Numbered from the stretch's first letter, positions 1 to 7,748 are shown. The stretch: DNA of 13,042 bases from Deltaproteobacteria bacterium (GCA_013349725.1 DUZB01000066.1:1-13042), one strand, 5' to 3'. Program-made: numbers and translations. The notes: a model not told the origin generated them from the sequence alone.

Positions 1-273
1 CTGAGACTCTTGAACCAGAGGGCTGTGGTCGTCATTCTGAGCGATGGCTGGGACCTGGGAGGCAAGGAACTGCTGAGGCGGGAAATGGCCTTTTTGCAGA
101 GCAAGGCGCATTCCATAATATGGCTGAATCCGCTTGCGGGAGACCCGGATTACGCCCCCATCTGCAAGGGAATGAACGTGGCCATGCCCTATATAGACCA
201 TTTTTTAGCCGCGGACAGCCTCCACAGCCTTAAAAAGGCGGGAAGCCTCCTGGCCAAAGTCGTGTATCATTAA
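1..273 (+). CDS. CoxE-like VWA-domain protein, C-terminal fragment
   Basis: The reading frame is open from the first base and ends at TAA 271-273, so only about the last 90 residues are present; the TTG at position 10 is internal and should not be taken as a start. The segment VVVILSDGWDLG, followed by a conserved IIWLNPLAGDPDY stretch and a C-terminal segment predicting a helix, matches the end of the von Willebrand factor A fold in CoxE/YehP-type proteins. In known clusters these sit beside a MoxR-type AAA+ ATPase and act in metal-cofactor insertion or maturation of molybdenum hydroxylases such as CO dehydrogenase. The partner genes would lie outside the window, so the specific role here is unknown. 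The gene converges on lolA, with the nested palindrome at 338-511 between them. Confidence 0.75.
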   Translation: MRLLNQRAVVVILSDGWDLGGKELLRREMAFLQSKAHSIIWLNPLAGDPDYAPICKGMNVAMPYIDHFLAADSLHSLKKAGSLLAKVVYH

Positions 274-337
274 GGCCTTATATCGTATCCTATTCAAATT
301 CCCTTGCACAACCTTTTAGATTCAGCAAATCCATTCC

Positions 338-511
338 GTCACAAGGTCTTTTTTTCTGCCGCATCTGATTCCTGTGGAGCGCCGGTCCTTTTAGGCTGGT
401 ACGGACAGGGTTGTTGAAAACCCTGTATTATTCGTTGTACCAGCCTAAAAGAACCTATCAACAGTCTGTGAAGTTTGATCCAAGATGCGGCAGAAAAAAA
501 GACCTTGTGAC
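338..511. repeat. 174-bp nested three-tier palindrome
   Basis: Three concentric inverted repeats are directly visible. The outer arms are 338-366 and 483-511: 29 bp, perfect, each containing a 7-base T or A tract. The middle arms are 384-402 and 437-455: 19 bp with one mismatch. The inner arms are 405-412 and 419-426: 8 bp, perfect, around the 6-base loop GTTGAA. As RNA or single-stranded DNA this would fold into one long interrupted hairpin. The hexamer TCCATT flanks it at 330-335 and 512-517; it abuts the right arm but is two bases from the left arm, so it could be a target-site duplication or chance. It lies between two converging genes and may block read-through, but no T tract follows any stem, so it is not a classic intrinsic terminator. 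A MITE-like element or a structured RNA are the alternatives. Confidence 0.85.
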
Positions 512-551
512 TCCATTACTGCCAGGGTTTTTGGATAAGATCCTTATATCC

Positions 552-586
552 TTCACTCGTCACTCTTCACTTTTCACTTTTCACGA
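552..586. repeat. Period-7 tandem repeat, five units, overlapping the end of lolA
   Basis: Five successive 7-base units start at 552, 559, 566, 573 and 580, with general form NTCACTN on the + strand; read along lolA this is roughly RAGTGAA. The last one and a half units lie inside the final codons and TGA stop of lolA (574-576), so the stop codon is itself part of the array. A related array in the same sense relative to its gene follows ssb at 6008-6028. Confidence 0.75.
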
Positions 587-1236
587 ATAACCTTCACCCC
601 TTTTGGGGCCTCGAAAGTGAAAAAACGCTTGTCGAGCGTGTGTATTTCGGTAAATTCTCCAAGCGTGAAAATGGTTACGCTGCCAAGGAGATTGTGTATT
701 TTAACGGTTCGAATACTGTAGTCGTCGGTAGCCATTACTTCGATTTTCTGGATTTCTTCCCAGGGAGGGCTTGGAATCAACTCCATTTCATATTCGCCCA
801 GGCTGTTTTTCCCATGCAGCGTGACCTTGAAGTTGTCCTCTACCTGGGCAAGTCCGCGGAATATATTGGTCATGAGCCTGAGTTCTTTGCCGAATTCCTC
901 GGTTTTATACTCATAGGCGGTTTTCTTGTCAGGGATATACCACCACATGGTCGCACTGTTTGCTACGATGGTTTCAATGTTTGGCTTTTCCTGCTCCAGT
1001 CTCAGGAGATCAGGGGCTCTGAAATAGATGGTCCCGCCGGCCAGATCGCCTTTTGCCTGGGTTCCCAGCATGCTCATGGAGCGGGTGACGACCTCCCGTG
1101 TGTAAGGGACCGAAATGGCGTCAAGGTGACCGTAGGCCTTTTTGAGGCCATCAAGGACCCGGGGTAGATCCTCACTTGCCAGGGCCGTCCCCTGAATGGA
1201 AAACAACAGACTGCATAAAATGATTCCTCGAAACAT
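574..1236 (-). CDS. lolA: Outer-membrane lipoprotein carrier protein LolA
   Basis: Encodes a 220-residue periplasmic chaperone that takes lipoproteins released by the LolCDE transporter and carries them to the outer membrane. A signal peptide is visible: basic R3, a hydrophobic core over residues 4-17, and an ALA/S cleavage site after residue 20, with no lipobox cysteine. The mature protein has the family pattern: an early YTREV strand, then FRAPDLLRLEQEKP, an IVANSATMWWYIPDKK segment, and a C-terminal FTFEAPKGVKV strand. Length is normal. The ATG is only 5 bases past the ftsK stop; the GGAGG at a workable distance lies within the last ftsK codons, and an AAAGGAG directly abuts the ATG, so translation is probably coupled to ftsK. 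The 3' end runs into a period-7 repeat that contains the stop codon. Confidence 0.92.
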   Translation of the reverse strand: MFRGIILCSLLFSIQGTALASEDLPRVLDGLKKAYGHLDAISVPYTREVVTRSMSMLGTQAKGDLAGGTIYFRAPDLLRLEQEKPNIETIVANSATMWWYIPDKKTAYEYKTEEFGKELRLMTNIFRGLAQVEDNFKVTLHGKNSLGEYEMELIPSPPWEEIQKIEVMATDDYSIRTVKIHNLLGSVTIFTLGEFTEIHTLDKRFFTFEAPKGVKVIREK

Positions 1237-1241
1237 CTCCT

Positions 1242-3449
1242 TTATTCCCTCCTTCCAAAGACCTCTCGCGGCCTGACGCCGTCGGACGGTCCTACAATGC
1301 CTTGTTTTTCCATCACCTCAATCATGCGGGCTGACCGGTTGTATCCCACCCTCAGTTTACGCTGAATCATGGAGATGGATGCCTGTCCTGTTTTTGAGAC
1401 AAAATCGACGGCTTCATCGTACTTTTCGTCAAATTCAATTTCTTCTTCGTCTTCCTTTTCATCCTTTGCAATCTGGGAGAGGATCGATGAGTCATATTCC
1501 GGGGCTTTTTGATTTCGTAAGAAGTCGACGGTCCTTTTGACTTCCTCTTCCGATACATAGGCGCCGTGAATCCTCGCCAGACGACCGACGCCGGGAGGCA
1601 TGAACAGCATATCCCCGTCTCCCAGGAGATTCTCGGCCCCGTTGGCATCAATAATGGTCCTCGAGTCCACTTTCGAAGAAACCTGAAAGGAGATCCTGGT
1701 GGGAAAATTAGCTTTGATAATTCCTGTAAGGACATTGACCGACGGTCGTTGTGTCGCGATAATCAGGTGAATGCCTGCCGCTCTGGCCATCTGCGCCAGC
1801 CTGGTAATCGATTCTTCTACATCTTTTGAGGCGACCATCATCAGGTCTGCAAGTTCGTCGATGACTATGATAATGTAGGGAAGGGTTTTGTCGATTCCCC
1901 GGTCGCCCGTATCGTCTGATGCTTTTGGCTGATCTACGATTTTACGGTTATAGGTTTCGATGTTCCGGACGCCCCTGTCGGAGAGAAGCCTGTAGCGCCT
2001 TTCCATTTCATCCACGGCCCACTTGAGTGCTTTTGTGGCCTCCTTGGGTTCGGTGACCACGGGGTGGAGCAGGTGGGGGATGTCTTTATATACGGAAAGT
2101 TCTATCCTCTTTGGATCAATCATCAGCATTCGGGCCATGTCCGGGGTCAGTTTGAAAAGCAGACTCTCTATCATGGTGTTTATACTGACGCTTTTTCCAG
2201 TTCCCGTAGCGCCGGCCACAAGGAGATGCGGCATTTTGGTGAGATCCGCAACCACGGGCGCCCCCGTGATATCTTTACCGAGGGCTATGGGGAGTTTGAA
2301 TTTGGTGTTCTGGTAGGCGCTGCTTGAAAGAATTTCTTTCAGAACCACAATTTCCCGCTGGTGATTGGGAATTTCAATGCCTATGGCAGCCTTTCCCGGA
2401 AGGGGGGCGACAATTCTTATATTGGAGGCTCTCAGTGCCAGGGCTAAATCGTCAGACAGTCCGGCCACTTTGCTGATCTTGATTCCCGGAGCCGGGGCAT
2501 ATTCGTACATGGTGATTACCGGACCCGGTAGAATCTCCACGACTTCTCCCTCCACTCCGAAGTCGGAAAGCTTTTTTTCAAGCCTTCGCGCGTTCATCTC
2601 CAGGCTTTCCCTGTGGATTTTGACGTTCTTCCTCTCCGGGGGGTCAGACAGAAGATCCAGCGTAGGCAGTTTGAGATTTCCTGACGTGTTCATGAAGGAA
2701 AATTTTCCCTGCCGGGGAATTTTTTCTTCTTCAATTACGGGATCTACAATGGTTACCTTGGGCCTGGATTTGATTATTTCGCGGGCGACCATTGTCTTTT
2801 TTGCCCTTTTTCTCCTTTCCACTCTTTTCATGACGAGGGTCGCCAGCCCCTTCAAAATCCCCAGTATCCAGATTCCCAGCTTTGAAAAGAGCCATCCGAG
2901 GGAGAGTCTGGTCAGGATCATTAAGGAAATGATGAAAATCGTCAGGAGCATGATGTTGGCCCCGAATTTGTTCAGGGCATTCCTGGCCGTGGCCGCGATA
3001 TGAAGACCGATAAGTCCGCCTGCCTCCATTCCCCTCCCCCTGAAAAGAAGCTCCTTGGAAAAATGCAGATCCATGATAGCGGAAAAGGAAACCACCATGA
3101 AAACGGCTGTAATAAGGCTCTTTACGGGAGATGAGACGGAACGTCCCTGAAAGGAGAGAAAGGAGAGCGCTAAAAAGACGATGGGAATCCAGAAGGCCGC
3201 GAAGCCCAGGGCATCAAAAGAGACCCCCGCAAGGTGCGCCCCGATTGTGCCGAAAAGATTGTGTGCCTTGCCCAAGGGCCCTGTGGCATTCCAGAGTAAC
3301 CTGTCCGTCGGGTGAAAAGATAACAGGCTTACCGCAAAAATAACTGCCGCTAATAAAAGGATAATCCCCGGTATTTCTCTTCGGATGGGGTGGGACGTTT
3401 TCAGGTACTTTGTTTTTTGTCCCGATGTGCCGTTGGTTTTGCGCTTCAC
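1242..3449 (-). CDS. ftsK: DNA translocase FtsK/SpoIIIE
   Basis: A 735-residue septal DNA pump that clears and aligns the chromosome terminus at division. The N-terminal about 200 residues hold several hydrophobic segments (about 27-46, 66-100, 110-128, 160-182) anchoring it in the inner membrane. A short charged linker follows, then the alpha/beta motor: Walker A GATGTGKS at 413-420, Walker B within IIIVIDELADLMM near 526-538, and the conserved LIIATQRPSVNVLTG segment at about 562-576. After an acidic linker, a winged-helix gamma domain (about 674-730, QASISMIQRKLRVGYNRSARMIE) should read KOPS-like polar sequences. Start is GTG at 3449-3447, with AGGGG about 10 bases upstream. The linker is much shorter than in E. 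coli FtsK, closer to the SpoIIIE/short-FtsK type. It is the middle gene of rnj-ftsK-lolA, 32 bases after rnj. Confidence 0.97.
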   Translation of the reverse strand: MKRKTNGTSGQKTKYLKTSHPIRREIPGIILLLAAVIFAVSLLSFHPTDRLLWNATGPLGKAHNLFGTIGAHLAGVSFDALGFAAFWIPIVFLALSFLSFQGRSVSSPVKSLITAVFMVVSFSAIMDLHFSKELLFRGRGMEAGGLIGLHIAATARNALNKFGANIMLLTIFIISLMILTRLSLGWLFSKLGIWILGILKGLATLVMKRVERRKRAKKTMVAREIIKSRPKVTIVDPVIEEEKIPRQGKFSFMNTSGNLKLPTLDLLSDPPERKNVKIHRESLEMNARRLEKKLSDFGVEGEVVEILPGPVITMYEYAPAPGIKISKVAGLSDDLALALRASNIRIVAPLPGKAAIGIEIPNHQREIVVLKEILSSSAYQNTKFKLPIALGKDITGAPVVADLTKMPHLLVAGATGTGKSVSINTMIESLLFKLTPDMARMLMIDPKRIELSVYKDIPHLLHPVVTEPKEATKALKWAVDEMERRYRLLSDRGVRNIETYNRKIVDQPKASDDTGDRGIDKTLPYIIIVIDELADLMMVASKDVEESITRLAQMARAAGIHLIIATQRPSVNVLTGIIKANFPTRISFQVSSKVDSRTIIDANGAENLLGDGDMLFMPPGVGRLARIHGAYVSEEEVKRTVDFLRNQKAPEYDSSILSQIAKDEKEDEEEIEFDEKYDEAVDFVSKTGQASISMIQRKLRVGYNRSARMIEVMEKQGIVGPSDGVRPREVFGRRE

Positions 3450-3481
3450 TTATTCTTTTCCCCTGTCCTGCCGGGTTAGGT

Positions 3482-5131
3482 TCACAGACTGATGATGACC
3501 GGGACGATCAGTGGACTTCTCCCTATCACGTTGTAAAAAAAGCGTTTCAGTCTTCTTCGAATGTCTGATTCAACAGCGGCGTAATTCATAGGTTGGGGGC
3601 GCTCCAGTTCGTCTAAAACTTCGAGGATGATGCATTCCGCATCCTGAAGGATATGTCGGTTCTGATTTTCGAATACGAAACCCCTTGAGATGATATCAGG
3701 CCCGTAAACGGTCTCCCCTGTATTTTCATCTACACCAAGCAACACGAGCACCATTCCATGGCTGCTGAGTTTGCGCCTGTCGCGCAGGATCATCTCTCCA
3801 ACATCCCCTACGCCTTTGCCGTCCACAAGGACCCTCCCGGCGCTGACAGATGTTTCCAGGGCCATCTGATTGTTTTCGAAACGGATGACATTGCCATCTT
3901 CCGCCAGAAGAACATTATCGCGGTCCATGCCCATATTCAGGGCGACCTGTGCATGTTTGACGAGATGCCTGTATTCCCCATGGATCGGGATGAAAAAGCG
4001 CGGTTTTACAAGCCCTAACATGAATTTCAGTTCTTCTCTCCTGGCGTGTCCGGAAGTATGAATGTCGGATATCTTTTCATAAATCACATCCGCTCCCATA
4101 CGGTAGAGCTTGTTGATAACGGATGTGATGGCCTTTTGATTTCCGGGGATGAACCGGGAGGAAAAAACTACAGTGTCCCCCTCCTTTATCTGTATGCCTT
4201 TGTGTTGATCGAGAGCCATGCGAGTGAGAGCCGACATGGGTTCTCCCTGACTCCCTGTGGTGATGATGGCCACCTGGTCATCAGGATAATTTCGGATCTG
4301 TTTCTCCGTGATTTCGAGGTCTTCTGGAAGTTCGATGAATCCCAGTTCCTCGGCTATGCCCACATTGGTGATCATGCTCCTTCCATTGAAGACTACTTTT
4401 CGGCCAAATGTGGACGCAAGAGAAATAACCTGTTGAATTCTGGTAATGTTGGAGGCGAAGCTTGAAACAATGATTCTTCCCCTGCATTTCCGGAACAGGT
4501 CCTCCAGCGTCTTTCGTACCTCCATTTCGCTCAGGGTGAACCCTTCCTTTTCCGCATTGGTGGAATCGGAGAAGAGGGCTAAAACCCCCTCCTGGCCAAA
4601 ATGGGCGAAACGGATGATGTCCGTATGTTGGGAATCCACCGGTGTGGGGTCGATCCTGAAATCCCCGGAGTGTATCAATATTCCTTCGGGTGTGTGGATG
4701 GCAAGACCAACGCCGTCGACGATGCTGTGATTTACGCTGATATATTCTACCTTGAAAGGGCCAAGATCCGTAACGTCGCCCTGGCGGATCTGTCTTAAAT
4801 CCGTTTTTTCAAGCAACTGATGTTCTTTGAGCTTTTCACGCAGGATACCCAGCGTAAAACCTGTGCCAAAGACGGGAACATTAAACTCCCGCAGAAAGAA
4901 TGGCATGGCCCCTATATGGTCTTCATGACCATGGGTCAGGATGACGGCTTTTACGCTTTTTCTGTTGCTTCTGAGATATCCAAAATCGGGAATGACCAGA
5001 TCCACTCCCGGCATGTAGTCGTCGGGAAACATGAGGCCCACATCCACCACCAGAATGGTTTCTTCATGCTGGATGGCCATCATATTCAGCCCGATTTCTC
5101 CCAGACCTCCTAAAGGAATAACTTTTATCAT
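3482..5131 (-). CDS. rnj: Ribonuclease J
   Basis: A 549-residue metallo-beta-lactamase/beta-CASP ribonuclease with 5'-3' exonuclease and endonuclease activity, acting in mRNA decay and RNA maturation in the cytoplasm. The zinc motif HGHEDH is at residues 67-72, the further ligand His in VNHSI at about 135, and the SGDF aspartate at about 157. The beta-CASP region follows (SSFASNITRIQQ, TTGSQGEPMSAL), then a second metal-site block with HTSGHA and IPIHGEYRHL, and a C-terminal domain. Length fits RNase J1/J2 (about 555). The ATG at 5131 gives the canonical start MIKVIPLGGLGEIGLN; its ribosome site is weak, with only a GAG about 10 bases upstream. First gene of the minus-strand operon leading to ftsK and lolA. 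The coding strand ends at a TGA, one sign that TGA is a normal stop in this genome. Confidence 0.96.
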   Translation of the reverse strand: MIKVIPLGGLGEIGLNMMAIQHEETILVVDVGLMFPDDYMPGVDLVIPDFGYLRSNRKSVKAVILTHGHEDHIGAMPFFLREFNVPVFGTGFTLGILREKLKEHQLLEKTDLRQIRQGDVTDLGPFKVEYISVNHSIVDGVGLAIHTPEGILIHSGDFRIDPTPVDSQHTDIIRFAHFGQEGVLALFSDSTNAEKEGFTLSEMEVRKTLEDLFRKCRGRIIVSSFASNITRIQQVISLASTFGRKVVFNGRSMITNVGIAEELGFIELPEDLEITEKQIRNYPDDQVAIITTGSQGEPMSALTRMALDQHKGIQIKEGDTVVFSSRFIPGNQKAITSVINKLYRMGADVIYEKISDIHTSGHARREELKFMLGLVKPRFFIPIHGEYRHLVKHAQVALNMGMDRDNVLLAEDGNVIRFENNQMALETSVSAGRVLVDGKGVGDVGEMILRDRRKLSSHGMVLVLLGVDENTGETVYGPDIISRGFVFENQNRHILQDAECIILEVLDELERPQPMNYAAVESDIRRRLKRFFYNVIGRSPLIVPVIISL

Positions 5132-5320
5132 GGCGATCTCATATATCTGATGAATTTATGAACCGTTTATCCCGTAACCTTTGACCTGGAATAATATCCA
5201 TTTTGTTGAATAAACAGTACCTTAAAACTTTCGTGTTCCACAGTCAATAGATAATAAGAGATTAGGTACTTTATCACGTGAAATCAAAAGAATGGAGGAT
5301 ACAATCTCAATTTTTTACTC

Positions 5321-5392
5321 ACACAAAGCCGCAAAGCTCGCAAAGAAAAACAATGCGATAGATACCCTCAAAAACCTTCGCGTCTTTGCTGA
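5321..5392. repeat. GCAAAG short repeats with an inverted partner
   Basis: In the 451-base gene-free divergent region between rnj and ssb, three AAAG cores preceded mostly by GC lie at 5325-5328, 5333-5336 and 5342-5345. An imperfect inverted counterpart, TTCGCGTCTTTGCTGA, is at about 5377-5392. From memory, similar phrases recur in intergenic DNA of many environmental bacteria. Apart from this and the promoter candidate at 5437-5466, I see nothing else firm in 5132-5582; no ORF there looks coding. Confidence 0.5.
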
Positions 5393-5436
5393 GACCTTTT
5401 CTGTTTCGGTTTATCCGGGTTAGTTTCTGAATCTTT

Positions 5437-5466
5437 TTGACTTGACCGATTTTTTTGTGTTACATA
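5437..5466 (+). promoter_or_regulatory. Candidate sigma70-type promoter for ssb
   Basis: TTGACT at 5437-5442 and TACATA at 5461-5466 are separated by 18 bases, giving 5 of 6 and 4 of 6 matches to consensus. This would leave a 5' leader of about 110 bases before the ssb start. No LexA-type CTGT-N8-ACAG box was seen nearby. Confidence 0.4.
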
Positions 5467-5582
5467 AGTGTCCGATGCAGGGATTTTAAGTGATGCGGTC
5501 GGCATGCAAGTTGTTTCTACGGATAGTTAAATCAAAACCCTTTGTAATTCATTCCGATTTATTCGGGTAGGGAGAGGATTCT

Positions 5583-6002
5583 ATGGCAGGAATAAATAAA
5601 GTCATATTGGTTGGAAGATTAGGGCGAGATCCTGAATTAAAATACACCCCGGATGGTGTGCCGGTGGCGACTTTTTCCATCGCGACTTCTGAAGAATGGA
5701 AAGATAAGAATACCGGTGAAAAGCAGGAGCGCACCGAATGGCACAGGATTGTGGCCTGGAGGAAATTAGGGGAAATATGTGGGGAATATTTGCGCAAAGG
5801 CAGTCAGGTTTATATTGAAGGAAGGTTGCAGACAAGATCGTGGGATGACCGCGATGGCAACAAAAGATATATGACGGAAATCGTTGCCTTTACCATGCAG
5901 ATGCTCGATTCGAAAGGAAGAGGATCCGATGGCCAGTCCGGCGGTATTTCCACCCCTATGGAAGAACCGCCCAATCTACCTGAGGATGATATCCCTTTTT
6001 AA
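5583..6002 (+). CDS. ssb: Single-stranded DNA-binding protein
   Basis: A 139-residue protein that coats single-stranded DNA in replication, recombination and repair and recruits partner enzymes. Residues 1 to about 108 form the OB fold, with the family start [21 protein letters not shown], the TEWHRIVAW strand and the [10 protein letters not shown] segment. A short glycine/serine-rich linker leads to the acidic tip DDIPF at 135-139, the docking site for SSB-interacting proteins. The linker is rather short for a bacterial SSB (usual total 150-180). The ATG follows GGGAGAGG at a suitable distance. It stands alone on the + strand, converging with tatA over 31 bases, and its 3' flank carries a short period-7 repeat. 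Confidence 0.97.
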   Translation: MAGINKVILVGRLGRDPELKYTPDGVPVATFSIATSEEWKDKNTGEKQERTEWHRIVAWRKLGEICGEYLRKGSQVYIEGRLQTRSWDDRDGNKRYMTEIVAFTMQMLDSKGRGSDGQSGGISTPMEEPPNLPEDDIPF

Positions 6003-6007
6003 GATCT

Positions 6008-6028
6008 AAGTGACGAGAGACAAGTGAT
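6008..6028 (+). repeat. Period-7 repeat, three units, just after the ssb stop
   Basis: Units AAGTGAC, GAGAGAC and AAGTGAT start at 6008, 6015 and 6022, beginning 5 bases after the ssb TAA (6000-6002). On the gene's own strand the unit resembles the RAGTGAM unit found at the end of lolA. Confidence 0.5.
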
Positions 6029-6033
6029 TTCCC

Positions 6034-6228
6034 TTATGCTTCGTTCGCGGGCTTGCTGTCTTCTTTTTTCGGCTCTTCTATTTCTTCCTTGGCTTCGTGT
6101 GTTGCCTTTTTGAAGTTTTTGATTCCCTTTCCTATGCCACTTCCAATTTCGGGAAGTTTGCCTGCTCCAAAAATCACCAGGATGATTATGAGGATAATAA
6201 TCAACTCCGGCATTCCAATCCCAAACAT
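6034..6228 (-). CDS. tatA: Twin-arginine translocase pore protein TatA/E
   Basis: A 64-residue membrane protein; TatA multimers form the channel for folded proteins carrying RR signal peptides. The N-terminal hydrophobic helix covers about residues 5-20 ([15 protein letters not shown]), followed by the family hinge [10 protein letters not shown], then an amphipathic helix ([10 protein letters not shown]) and a charged, Lys/Glu-rich tail typical of TatA. TatB is less likely given the length and the lack of a longer charged domain. A GGAGG 9 bases upstream supports the ATG. It lies 57 bases downstream of the zinc-ribbon gene, with an 11-bp hairpin between them. No tatC or tatB is next to it, so the rest of the system must be encoded elsewhere. 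Confidence 0.94.
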   Translation of the reverse strand: MFGIGMPELIIILIIILVIFGAGKLPEIGSGIGKGIKNFKKATHEAKEEIEEPKKEDSKPANEA

Positions 6229-6246
6229 GAGACTACCTCCAATATC

Positions 6247-6275
6247 GGAAAAGAATTCGATCAGGAATTCTTTCC
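6247..6275 (-). promoter_or_regulatory. Intercistronic hairpin upstream of tatA
   Basis: Arms 6247-6258 and 6265-6275 form an 11-bp inverted repeat (GGAAAGAATTC type, with one extra A in one arm) around a 6-base loop. It begins about 10 bases after the stop of the zinc-ribbon gene and ends shortly before the tatA ribosome site. It has no run of T on the minus strand after the stem, so an mRNA processing or partial attenuation role is as likely as termination. Confidence 0.5.
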
Positions 6276-6285
6276 TGTTTGTTTT

Positions 6286-6675
6286 CTAATCGCAGCTTCT
6301 GTGGTTTAACTGCTTCAGGTTGATCGATGTTTTGAATGCATTCAAGGCACGCTGGAAGGTCATCCAGCTGGACCACAATTCCACCCATTCCTCCGTATGC
6401 CAGAATATCTCTTCTTTTTCATTATCGTTATTGGATATACTCAGGAAATCCTCGAATTCGGCTAAACAATTGCCGCAAAGATTAAAATCATTTGCCATCG
6501 GTCTGGCTGTCGTTTCCGACCTCTCAACGTGATGACCGCACATGGAGCATTTAAAATGACAACCTGAACATTGCAACAATCTCTGGACGGATTCAAATTT
6601 GCTTCGATATGTTTCTATCTGTTCAGTGCGCTTTCTGTCTTCGAGACGGTCCGTTATGTTAAGGATTTTCTTCAT
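6286..6675 (-). CDS. Small Cys-rich zinc-ribbon-like protein, unknown function
   Basis: I do not recognise a named family. The best start is the ATG at 6675-6673, since AAGGAGG sits 8 bases upstream; the frame runs open 22 codons further upstream, but that ATG lacks a comparable ribosome site. The product is 129 residues. Residues 8-34 form a charged helix (RLEDRKRTEQIETYRSKFES). Then come CSGCHFKCSMCGHH (Cys 36, 39, 43, 46; His 48-49) and a second CxxC at 67 and 70: six cysteines that could bind zinc or an iron-sulfur cluster. The C-terminal half is rich in Glu and Trp (FWHTEEWVELWSSWMTFQRALNAF), suggesting a helical bundle. There is no signal peptide or membrane segment, so it is probably cytoplasmic. 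It lies between sucD and tatA on the same strand. Regulatory or metal-sensing roles are possible but unproven. Confidence 0.8.
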   Translation of the reverse strand: MKKILNITDRLEDRKRTEQIETYRSKFESVQRLLQCSGCHFKCSMCGHHVERSETTARPMANDFNLCGNCLAEFEDFLSISNNDNEKEEIFWHTEEWVELWSSWMTFQRALNAFKTSINLKQLNHRSCD

Positions 6676-6864
6676 GATTGAATCCTCCTTTTCGCTCCAG
6701 GTTACCGCCTTTTTCCTATTTTCAAAGCAAAGGTCCGCCAAGGCTTTCCGGATTGTCAGTCTCTTATGGTAATTCCAGGAGACCGTTACAACTGAAATTG
6801 TACTCCAACTGCAAAGTTAAGACTCTACACAATCGGAGTCAATGCAGGTTGAGCTCATTGGCCA

Positions 6865-7734
6865 TTATTTCATTATTTTAAGGGCCGTTTGTCCCAGTAC
6901 GCCGAGGTTGATAGCCACGGTAATGCCCGCATTTTGAAGCGCCTTTATTTTGTCTTCCGCCTTGCCCTGGCCGCCCGAAATAATGGCGCCCGCATGGCCC
7001 ATTCGTCTGCCCGGGGGGGCTGTCTGGCCGGCAATAAATGCGATGACCGGTTTGTTGAATTCCCGTTGAATGTATTCGGCTGCCTCTTCTTCGGCGGAGC
7101 CGCCGATTTCACCAATAAGTACGACGCCTTCTGTGTCCGGGTCGTTTTTGAATCTTTTCAGGTGGTCTATGAATGTGGTTCCGACGATGGGATCACCGCC
7201 GATCCCTATGCATGTGGACTGGCCTAAGCCCACCCTTGTCAACTGGTCTACGGCCTCGTAGGTAAGGGTGCCGCTCCTCGATATGACCGCCATGTGTCCC
7301 CGGGAATGGATGAAGCCCGGCATGATGCCGACCTTGGTTTTCCCGGGAGAAATAATTCCCGGACAGTTGGGACCGATAAGTACGCAATCCCTGCCCTTAA
7401 GAAAACCGGATACCTTGACCATATCCAGTACTGGAATCCCTTCCGTTATGCATACAATGACCTCTATCCCGGAGGCTGCCGCATCTATTACCGCATCTGC
7501 GGCAAAAGGAGGAGGCACAAATATGCATGCCACGTTGGCGCCTTCCTTCTGAACGGCCTGCCTTACGGTGTTGAACACGGGCACACCTTCGACTTTCTGC
7601 CCCCCTTTTCCCGGGGTGACCCCAGCGACGACCTTTGTTCCATAGTCTAACATCTGTTTCGTGTGAAAGGCGCCTTCCTTGCCGGTGATGCCCTGCACCA
7701 CTATCCTGCTTTTTTCGTCTACAAGTATACTCAT
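6865..7734 (-). CDS. sucD: Succinyl-CoA synthetase alpha subunit
   Basis: A 289-residue subunit of succinate-CoA ligase, which interconverts succinyl-CoA and succinate with substrate-level ATP or GTP formation in the TCA cycle. The N-terminal Rossmann-type CoA-binding domain begins [15 protein letters not shown]; the middle shows [12 protein letters not shown] at about 120-131, and [13 protein letters not shown] at about 208-220. The catalytic histidine that becomes phosphorylated is H247 in [10 protein letters not shown]. Length is exactly that of the family (about 290). The ATG is 14 bases past the sucC stop, and its AAGGAA ribosome site overlaps the sucC TAA, so the two are almost certainly co-translated. 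It could also serve in syntrophic or anaerobic acid oxidation, where this enzyme is a main ATP source. Confidence 0.97.
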   Translation of the reverse strand: MSILVDEKSRIVVQGITGKEGAFHTKQMLDYGTKVVAGVTPGKGGQKVEGVPVFNTVRQAVQKEGANVACIFVPPPFAADAVIDAAASGIEVIVCITEGIPVLDMVKVSGFLKGRDCVLIGPNCPGIISPGKTKVGIMPGFIHSRGHMAVISRSGTLTYEAVDQLTRVGLGQSTCIGIGGDPIVGTTFIDHLKRFKNDPDTEGVVLIGEIGGSAEEEAAEYIQREFNKPVIAFIAGQTAPPGRRMGHAGAIISGGQGKAEDKIKALQNAGITVAINLGVLGQTALKIMK

Positions 7735-7748
7735 GATTGATCTGTTCC

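Noticed and set aside
338..511. Bidirectional intrinsic terminator for coxE-like gene and lolA
   Set aside because: The arms are far longer than terminator stems and no stem is followed by a T run; termination may still be a side effect.
6676..6741. Upstream in-frame extension of the zinc-ribbon gene
   Set aside because: The internal ATG at 6675 has an AAGGAGG site at proper distance; the upstream ATG has none.
6821..6840. GACTC/GAGTC inverted repeat after sucD as a terminator
   Set aside because: Only 5-bp arms with a long loop and no T tract.
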